From: Acidovorax sp.
GTDB lineage: Bacteria; Pseudomonadota; Gammaproteobacteria; Burkholderiales; Burkholderiaceae_C
Length of the DNA: 7,669 bases
Direction: 5' to 3'
Assembly: GCA_030150585.1 (NCBI GenBank)
Contig: JASLFM010000277.1
Coordinates: 1-7,669 of the forward strand
A model generated the notes under the pieces. That model saw nothing but the letters and a program-made list of their open reading frames with translations, ran no database searches and was not told the DNA's origin. Position numbers and translations under genes: made by a program. This document shows, piece after piece, positions 1 through 4,216 of this stretch (its first letter is position 1; each line of letters begins with the position of its first letter).

Positions 1-726
1 CTTGAATCCGCAGGGGTGCGCTTCGGCGGCATTGCCGCCCATGATCAAAATAACGTCCGCGTTCTTGATGTCGACCCAATGGTTCGTCATCGCTCCACGG
101 CCAAACGTCGGGGCAAGACCTGCCACCGTCGGGCCGTGTCAGACACGGGCTTGGTTATCGAATGCGAGCAGGCCCCACGAACGGGCCACCTTGTGCGTGA
201 TGTAACCGGCCTCGTTGCTGGAGGCGGAGGCCGCCAGCATGCCGGTGGTGAGCCAGCGGTTCACCGTGAGGCCGTCGTCCGTCTTGGCCTGGAAGTTCGC
301 GTCGCGGTCTTCCTTGAGCAGCTTGGCGATGCGGGTGAGCGCATCGTCCCAGGACAGGCGTTTCCACTCGTTCGAGCCCGGCGCGCGGTACTCGGGGTAC
401 AGCAGGCGGTTGGGGCTGTGGATGAAATCCAGCAGGCCCGCGCCCTTGGGGCACAGCGTGCCGCGGTTGACGGGGTGGTCGGGGTCGCCCTCGACGTGGA
501 TCACCGAGAGGCTGGCGTTTTTGCTGCCGTCACCCAGTGCGTACATCAGGATGCCGCAGCCGACCGAGCAGTAGGTGCAGGTCTGGCGCGTAACGGTGGT
601 GGCGGCCAGCTTGTACTGGCGGACTTCGGCAAGCGCGGTCGCGGGCGAGAAGCCCATGGCGACAAGGCTGGAGCCAACCAGCCCTGCGCCGCTCACGCGA
701 AAGAAATGCCGGCGGTTCATGTCCAT
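1..726 (-). CDS. fdnG: Formate dehydrogenase N alpha subunit, selenocysteine-containing, 3' end cut by window edge
   Basis: Catalytic subunit of a membrane-associated, periplasm-facing formate dehydrogenase that oxidises formate to CO2 at a bis-MGD molybdenum centre and passes electrons through Fe-S and cytochrome b subunits to the quinone pool. The 242 visible residues begin with a twin-arginine signal (NRRHFFRVSG at 4-13, likely cleavage after ATALA at 33). The 4Fe-4S ligands are C50, C53, C57 and C92, followed by K94 (LCPKGAG). Residue 196 is an in-frame UGA in the context ARV-U-HGPTVAGLAPTFGRG, the same position as Sec196 of E. coli FdnG as I recall it; the conserved frame continues through TNHWVDIKNAD and MGGNAAEAHP to the window edge. 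The ATG at 726 was chosen because AGGAGG lies 7 nt upstream and the Tat signal starts there; an in-frame ATG at 864 would add unconserved residues. The family is about 1000 residues long, so most of the gene, and probably the fdnH/fdnI-type subunits, lie outside the window. It is divergent from fdhD. Confidence 0.96.
96..138 (-). promoter_or_regulatory. Bacterial SECIS element of fdnG
   Basis: Directly after the UGA the minus strand forms a 43-nt hairpin. The outer 7-bp stem is CACGGCC (138-132) with GGCCGTG (102-96). The apical 4-bp stem GGCA/TGCC closes a GGUCU loop (120-116). The apical loop resembles the AGGUCU loop of the E. coli fdhF and fdnG SECIS elements, which is bound by the C-terminal winged-helix domains of SelB together with Sec-tRNA and GTP. 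The hairpin is also coding sequence (HGPTVAGLAPTFGR), so its bases serve both RNA structure and protein. Confidence 0.9.
139..141 (-). other. In-frame UGA read as selenocysteine (residue 196)
   Basis: The minus strand reads TGA here, between V195 and H197 of fdnG. Conserved FdnG sequence continues in the same frame on both sides, and Sec is the molybdenum ligand at this position in the E. coli enzyme. The hairpin starting on the very next base supports recoding rather than termination. Annotation software will usually truncate the gene here or start a second ORF downstream. Confidence 0.95.
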
Positions 727-733
727 GACGGAA

Positions 734-739
734 CCTCCT
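734..739 (-). promoter_or_regulatory. Shine-Dalgarno site of fdnG
   Basis: The minus strand reads AGGAGG, 7 nt before the ATG at 726. This perfect site fixes the start at 726 over the in-frame ATG at 720 (13 nt away) and the upstream in-frame ATG at 864. Confidence 0.85.
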
Positions 740-841
740 CTCGTGGGGTCGTGGGTTGTCTTGTCATATTCATTGAGCACCCGGAAAAAAACCACAGGGA
801 TAGCACGTAGGAATGCCGGGCGCGGGCCCTGTAGCTGCATC

Positions 842-860
842 ATATCGGTGGGGCCGATAT
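842..860. repeat. Inverted repeat 1, candidate operator
   Basis: Perfect 7-bp arms ATATCGG and CCGATAT flank a 5-base TGGGG spacer. The core includes ATC-N9-GAT with a T-N11-A spacing as in many LysR-type sites, although this is only suggestive. It lies 80-98 bp before the fdhD ATG and 116-134 bp before the fdnG ATG. Confidence 0.6.
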
Positions 861-871
861 CCATGGCTATT

Positions 872-894
872 CCCTACCAATGGGGTCGGTAGGG
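872..894. repeat. Inverted repeat 2, candidate operator
   Basis: Perfect 7-bp arms CCCTACC (872-878) and GGTAGGG (888-894) flank a 9-base spacer that again contains TGGGG at its centre. Its centre (883) is exactly 32 bp from that of inverted repeat 1 (851). Over the aligned 18 bases (843-860 against 875-892) 12 agree, giving the shared pattern TA-C--TGGGG-CG-TA, so the two look like tandem sites for one regulator. Confidence 0.55.
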
Positions 895-903
895 GCGCCA
901 TGG

Positions 904-921
904 CCGGCGGGCGCCCGCCGG
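904..921. repeat. 18-bp GC palindrome before fdhD
   Basis: The sequence CCGGCGGGCGCCCGCCGG is a perfect palindrome ending 18 bp before the fdhD ATG. As RNA it would fold into a 7-bp G/C stem with a 4-nt loop; as DNA it would cover the -35 region of the candidate fdhD promoter. A GC-rich genome makes short palindromes common, so function is uncertain. Confidence 0.4.
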
Positions 922-924
922 GGC

Positions 925-939
925 TGGTAAGGTCGGGGC
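925..939 (+). promoter_or_regulatory. Candidate extended -10 for a leaderless fdhD mRNA
   Basis: TGG-TAAGGT (925-933) resembles an extended -10 (TGn plus TAnnnT), and the A of the ATG lies 7 nt after it, where transcription would start. No recognisable -35 is present. Alternatively AAGG at 929-932 could serve as a weak ribosome site. Confidence 0.35.
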
Positions 940-1806
940 ATGTTGATGACCGATCCGCCCGCCATTGCCGAGGACGGCGTGCCCCGCGATGCTGCCGCTG
1001 CAGCGCTGCCGCCCCTCGTGGTTGCCGCTGCCGACCCGTGGTGTGCCGGCGGCAAGGAGGCCGCGCCGCCGCGCGCGGTGGCGGCCGAGGTGCCTGTGGC
1101 CCTCGTCTTCAACGGCATTTCCCACGCCGTGATGATGGCCACGCCGCAGGACCTGGCGGAATTTGCCGTGGGCTTTGCCCTCAGCGAGGGCATCGTGGAG
1201 AGCCCCACGGATTGCCGCGACGTGGAGGTGTTCGTCCACGCCGAGGGGACGCCCGACGCCAGCTGCGCGGTGCACATGGAAATCGCCCCGCGCCAGTTCG
1301 CCCGGCTCAAGGATCGGCGCCGTGCGCTGGTTGGACGCACGGGCTGCGGCGTGTGCGGCATCGACAGCCTGCAGGCGCTCGACCTGCACCCCGCGCCACT
1401 GCCCGCGCCCGCATGGCGCGACCGCCTGGATGTGGAGACCGTGCTGCGCCCCTTCGCCGCGCTGGGCCCGCGCCAGGTGCTCAACGCCCAAGCGGGCTCG
1501 CTGCATGCGGCGGGCTGGGCCACGCCGGAGGGGCTGCTGACCGATGTGCTCGAGGACGTGGGTCGCCACAATGCGCTCGACAAGCTCTTCGGGCGGCTCG
1601 CCCTCGCAGGCCGGCATGGCGAGCCCGGCTTCGTCGTCATGACCAGCCGCACCAGCTACGAATTGGTGCGCAAATGCGCCCGCCTGGGCGTTCCCGCGTT
1701 CGCCACCATCTCCGCGCCCACGTCGCTCGCGTTGCAGCTGGCCCGTGAGGCGGGCATGCACCTGTGGGCCATGTGCCGCCCGCCCACGGCGCTGCGCTAC
1801 GTTTGA
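940..1806 (+). CDS. fdhD: Formate dehydrogenase accessory sulfurtransferase FdhD
   Basis: FdhD moves sulfur from a cysteine desulfurase (IscS in E. coli) to the bis-MGD molybdenum cofactor before it is inserted into formate dehydrogenase; without it the enzyme is inactive. The 288-residue product is close to the E. coli length (277). Family motifs in order are VPVALVFNG (51-59), the LAEFAVGF segment (72-79), the functional cysteine pair in RTGCGVCGID (C136 and C139), LLTDVLEDVGRHNALDKLFG (199-218), TSRTSYELVRKCA (235-247) and the ATISAPTSLA segment (255-264). The first 45 or so residues are Ala/Pro-rich and not diagnostic. ATG 940 was taken because a -10-like element or weak SD lies just before it; ATG 946 is a near alternative. 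It stands divergent from its client fdnG, so both may share the operators in between. Confidence 0.96.
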   Translation: MLMTDPPAIAEDGVPRDAAAAALPPLVVAAADPWCAGGKEAAPPRAVAAEVPVALVFNGISHAVMMATPQDLAEFAVGFALSEGIVESPTDCRDVEVFVHAEGTPDASCAVHMEIAPRQFARLKDRRRALVGRTGCGVCGIDSLQALDLHPAPLPAPAWRDRLDVETVLRPFAALGPRQVLNAQAGSLHAAGWATPEGLLTDVLEDVGRHNALDKLFGRLALAGRHGEPGFVVMTSRTSYELVRKCARLGVPAFATISAPTSLALQLAREAGMHLWAMCRPPTALRYV

Positions 1807-1845
1807 CGGCCCTGGCGGTGTAAGCCACCGGATGGCCCCGGGTGG

Positions 1846-1858
1846 CATGATGCGCGCC
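1846..1858 (+). promoter_or_regulatory. Possible -10 element and start-site region of the C13 peptidase gene
   Basis: CATGAT (1846-1851, 4 of 6 to TATAAT) lies 7 nt before the ATG at 1859. GGTGG ends 13 nt before that ATG, too far for an ideal ribosome site. This is weak support for a start at 1859 rather than at ATG 1847 or 1850. The fdhD stop is only 52 bp upstream, so read-through from fdhD is equally possible. Confidence 0.25.
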
Positions 1859-3337
1859 ATGCACGTCCTCCACAACGCCTGGGTCGATACCGAGCCCATC
1901 GCTGGCCGCGCTGCCAGCGCGTCCGCGCAGGAGCCTGGTCCTCGGGCCGAAGCGCTGCGCCTGCCGCTGCGGGCCTGGGTGCGCGAGGGCCTGCGTGCTG
2001 CTTTGCTGCTTGCTCCGCGCACGGGCGCCGTGGCGCCCACGCCCTGGCAGCTCGCGGTGCTGGTGCTCATCGCGAACGGCCTGCTGGTGGCCGTGGCGCG
2101 CGGCCATGTGGAAGGGCCGGCCGTGTTCAGCCTGCGCGGCTGGCTCACGCCGTGGTGGACCAGCCTCGTTCTGCTGTGGGCGGGCTGGTGGGCCATGCCG
2201 GCGCCGCGGCGGCAAGGGCTGGCCGCGTGGTGGGTGCTGTCTACCTGGGCACCTCTGCCTGCCACGCTGCTGGTGTACGGTCTGCAGCTCTGGGCGGTGC
2301 AGCGGCCCGCGCATTGGCAGGCCGCGCCCTGGTCCACGGTGTTCTGGGTGCTGTACGGTCTGCTCGTGCTCTGGCTGCTGGCGGCACTCGTGGTGGTGAG
2401 CGCCCGCTGCATCGGCCAGCGCTGGCGCAGCGCGGCCTTTGGCGTGGCGGCGGTGGCCGTCATCGCCCTGGCCACCTGGCAATTCCCGGACCAGCCCTGG
2501 GAGGAGGACGCCGCGGCGCGCGCCGCCGATGGACCTGCGCCCGCGCGGCTGCACCTCTCGCAGCCGGTCTTCGAGGCCCAGCAGGCGCTGTGGCAGCGCC
2601 AGGTGCAGGCGCTCGCGGGGCAGACCGATGGCGTGGCCGACGTCTACGGCCTGGTGTTCGCGCCCTATGCGGGCGAGAACGTGTTCCGCAACGAGAGCGC
2701 CATGGTCGCGCAGGTGCTGGAGCAGCGCTTCGCAGCCCAGGGCCGCGTGCTGCACCTGCTCAACCATGCCGAGACGGCACAGACCCATGTGTGGGCCACG
2801 CCGCAGAACCTGGAGCGCGCCATCGCCGCCATCGGCGCGCGCATGAACCGCGACGAAGACCTGCTCGTGGTCTACATGACCTCGCATGGCGCGAGCGACC
2901 ACCAGCTCGCGGCGCGCCACTGGCCGCTCGAAGTGCCGCCCGTTGCGCCGGAGCAACTGCGCGCCATGCTCGACGCGGCGGGTATCCGCCACCGCGTCAT
3001 CGCGGTCTCGGCCTGTTTTTCGGGCGGCTGGGTCGAGCCGTTGGCGGATGACGACACGCTGGTGATGACGGCGGCCGATGCCACGCACACCTCGTACGGC
3101 TGCGGCAGCCGCTCTGAGTTGACCTTTTTCGGCCGGGCCGTGTTCGACGAGCAACTGCGCCATACCCGCTCCTTCGCCCAGGCCTTCAAGCAGGCGGTGC
3201 CCGTTATCGCCCAGCGCGAGGTGGAGGCGGGCAAGAACGATGGCTTCTCCAACCCGCAGATGCGCGTGGGCGCGCGCATCGGCCCCCTGTTGGAGGCATT
3301 GGCGCAGCGGCTGGATGCCGAGGCACCGGCGCGCTGA
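1859..3337 (+). CDS. Membrane-anchored C13 family (legumain/caspase-like) cysteine peptidase
   Basis: The 492-residue protein has two halves. The N-terminal half carries about five membrane helices (roughly 62-80, 99-114, 121-148, 159-181, 191-207). Arg-rich loops (PRRQG near 116-120 and RCIGQRWR near 183-190) place the N terminus inside and the C-terminal half in the periplasm by the positive-inside rule. The C-terminal half matches peptidase family C13: a hydrophobic strand then the catalytic His in LLVVYMTSHGAS (H343), and a second strand then the catalytic Cys in RVIAVSACFSGGW (C386), followed by VMTAADATHTSYGCG, a family-like segment. Clan CD enzymes use this His-Cys dyad, and legumain relatives often cleave after Asn or Asp; the specificity here is unknown. 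ATG 1847 or 1850 are alternative starts, adding 4 or 3 residues. It follows fdhD by 52 bp in the same direction, so cotranscription is possible. The substrate and role are not evident. Confidence 0.85.
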   Translation: MHVLHNAWVDTEPIAGRAASASAQEPGPRAEALRLPLRAWVREGLRAALLLAPRTGAVAPTPWQLAVLVLIANGLLVAVARGHVEGPAVFSLRGWLTPWWTSLVLLWAGWWAMPAPRRQGLAAWWVLSTWAPLPATLLVYGLQLWAVQRPAHWQAAPWSTVFWVLYGLLVLWLLAALVVVSARCIGQRWRSAAFGVAAVAVIALATWQFPDQPWEEDAAARAADGPAPARLHLSQPVFEAQQALWQRQVQALAGQTDGVADVYGLVFAPYAGENVFRNESAMVAQVLEQRFAAQGRVLHLLNHAETAQTHVWATPQNLERAIAAIGARMNRDEDLLVVYMTSHGASDHQLAARHWPLEVPPVAPEQLRAMLDAAGIRHRVIAVSACFSGGWVEPLADDDTLVMTAADATHTSYGCGSRSELTFFGRAVFDEQLRHTRSFAQAFKQAVPVIAQREVEAGKNDGFSNPQMRVGARIGPLLEALAQRLDAEAPAR

Positions 3338-3350
3338 CGCCGTTTGCTTT

Positions 3351-3393
3351 AAAAATGATAGCTACCTGCGCTCTGTACATGGGCGCGGGAGGC
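3351..3393 (-). terminator. Hairpin and T-run: terminator of the reductase gene, probable family intergenic repeat
   Basis: GCTACCTGCGC (3361-3371) pairs with GCGCGGGAGGC (3383-3393) over 11 positions with one A-A mismatch and two G-T pairs, around an 11-nt loop. On the minus strand the stem begins 1 nt after the reductase stop codon and is followed after TATCA by TTTTT (3355-3351), a plausible intrinsic terminator with a slightly long gap to the T-run. On the plus strand no T-run follows, so termination of the peptidase gene is less certain. The sequence TTTAAAAATGATAGCTACCTGCGC resembles, from memory, an intergenic repeat scattered through Comamonadaceae genomes. Confidence 0.55.
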
Positions 3394-3394
3394 C

Positions 3395-4108
3395 TCAATA
3401 GCCGTAGAACTCCTCGCTGCGCGCATCGTCCTCGTCCACGCCCGCCGCGCGCAGCGTCTCTTGCTGGGCCCGCACCATGGCCGGAGGGCCGGACACGTAG
3501 TACACCGGCGCCGCCAACCCCTGGCCCGCGCGCTGCACCAAGGCGGCGTCGATCCGGCCCGTGGGCCCGTCCCACGGGATGGCGGACTGCGCCATGCCGG
3601 TCATGGTGGCCACCAGGCGCAGGGCCGGCAGGCGGCGGGCCAGCGCCTGCAGCTCGGGCCAGAAGGCCGCCTCCTCGGGGCGGCGGTTGGAGTACAGCAG
3701 CGCGAGCGGCCGGGTGTCCTGGCGGTGGGCCGCGTCGCGCAGCATGCTCATGAAGGGCGTGATGCCGATGCCGCCCGCAATCAGCACGCCCGGGCGCGTG
3801 CCGTGCAGCGTGAGCGTGCCGAAGGGGCCGTCGATTTCCAGCGGCGAACCCAGGGGCAGGGCCGCCAGCGCGCGCTTGTAGGCGCTGTCGCGCATGCGGG
3901 TGGCGAAGGCCAGCCGCTCTTCGTGCGGCGCGCTGACGATGGAGAAGGTGTGGCGCGAATCCGGTCCCGTGCCGGGAAGGCCGGGCAGGGCGATGTCGAA
4001 GGCCTGGCCCGGCCGGAACGTGAAGCCGGCGGGCTTTTCCAACTCGAAGGCCAGCGTTCCCTGCGCGACTTCGTGGCGCCCGGTGAGCCGGGTGGTGTGC
4101 ATGCCCAT
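3395..4108 (-). CDS. FAD-dependent NAD(P)H oxidoreductase, ferredoxin-reductase fold, no Fe-S domain
   Basis: The 237-residue protein contains only the two core domains of the ferredoxin-NADP+ reductase superfamily. The flavin-binding barrel spans about 1-100, with the R52-H-T-F-S56 motif (RxxS, which contacts the FAD phosphates) and GPFG at 94-97. The nucleotide-binding domain spans about 105-237, with AGGIGITPFMSML (111-123), YSNRRPEEAAFWPEL (139-153), YYVSGPPAMV (203-212) and a C-terminal aromatic tail EEFYGY. No signal peptide, haem or 2Fe-2S domain is seen, so it is probably a soluble cytoplasmic reductase that passes electrons from NAD(P)H to a separate partner, which the window does not reveal. 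The ATG at 4108 has AGGAGA 5 nt upstream; the longer reading from 4177 would pass through this ribosome site and lacks support. It is convergent with the peptidase gene and divergent from the permease gene. Confidence 0.88.
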   Translation of the reverse strand: MGMHTTRLTGRHEVAQGTLAFELEKPAGFTFRPGQAFDIALPGLPGTGPDSRHTFSIVSAPHEERLAFATRMRDSAYKRALAALPLGSPLEIDGPFGTLTLHGTRPGVLIAGGIGITPFMSMLRDAAHRQDTRPLALLYSNRRPEEAAFWPELQALARRLPALRLVATMTGMAQSAIPWDGPTGRIDAALVQRAGQGLAAPVYYVSGPPAMVRAQQETLRAAGVDEDDARSEEFYGY

Positions 4109-4113
4109 GGTGA

Positions 4114-4119
4114 TCTCCT
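4114..4119 (-). promoter_or_regulatory. Shine-Dalgarno site of the flavin reductase gene
   Basis: The minus strand reads AGGAGA, 5 nt before the ATG at 4108. It decides the start at 4108 over an in-frame ATG at 4177. Confidence 0.8.
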
Positions 4120-4204
4120 GGTGGTGAAAAGAGGGTTCTTGCCTTATTCCCATCCATTGGATGCACCTTCCCCGCATTCATTCCCCTCATTGGCGGCGCT
4201 GCGG

Positions 4205-4216
4205 TAAGGTAGGGCC
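4205..4216 (+). promoter_or_regulatory. Candidate -10 for a leaderless permease mRNA
   Basis: TAAGGT (4205-4210) lies exactly 6 nt before the ATG at 4217, the same hexamer and spacing as before fdhD. The 17-base strings ending in the two ATG codons (926-942 and 4203-4219) agree at 15 positions. No good -35 is visible; AAGG or AGGG could also act as a weak ribosome site. Confidence 0.35.

Larger units (their letters stand above)
727..939. promoter_or_regulatory. Divergent fdnG-fdhD control region
   Basis: This 213-bp gap separates two divergently read genes of one pathway. It is less GC-rich than the genes in 755-800 and 840-880. It holds two inverted repeats (842-860, 872-894), a palindrome (904-921) and a candidate extended -10 for fdhD (925-933). 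For fdnG only a weak core is visible: a T-rich run near 785-791 and TATGAC near 764-769 on the minus strand, at about 16 bp spacing, poorly matching consensus. I saw no good FNR box, no sigma-54 GG-N10-GC site and no convincing NarL heptamer pair here. Confidence 0.6.
4109..4216. promoter_or_regulatory. Divergent control region between reductase and permease, with small palindrome
   Basis: This 108-bp gap is less GC-rich than the flanking genes and must hold promoters for both directions. CATCCA-T-TGGATG (4151-4163) is a perfect 6-bp-arm inverted repeat about 43-55 bp before the reductase ATG; it could be an operator. On the minus strand AATAAG follows it (near 4142-4147) and may be part of a -10. 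No FNR box is present. Confidence 0.4.

Noticed and set aside
1..141. fdnG as a pseudogene with a premature stop
   Set aside because: The stop is at the known Sec position, is followed by a SECIS hairpin, and conserved sequence continues in the same frame.
757..781. FNR box upstream of fdnG
   Set aside because: TTGTC and ATTGA strings occur here but the spacing and the right half do not fit TTGAT-N4-ATCAA.
875..881. NarL heptamer TACCAAT in inverted repeat 2
   Set aside because: It breaks the TACYYMT consensus at one defined base and no partner heptamer sits at the usual inverted 2-bp spacing.
1816..1830. Small hairpin CGGTG/CACCG between fdhD and the C13 gene as a terminator
   Set aside because: Only 5 bp with no T-run after it; too weak to support termination.
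874..2475. 533-codon minus-strand open frame across fdhD and the C13 gene
   Set aside because: It covers two genes with clear family motifs on the other strand and shows no motifs of its own.
1637..3163. 508-codon minus-strand open frame across the C13 gene
   Set aside because: Low-complexity His/Arg/Gly/Pro-rich product, antisense to the catalytic motifs of the peptidase.
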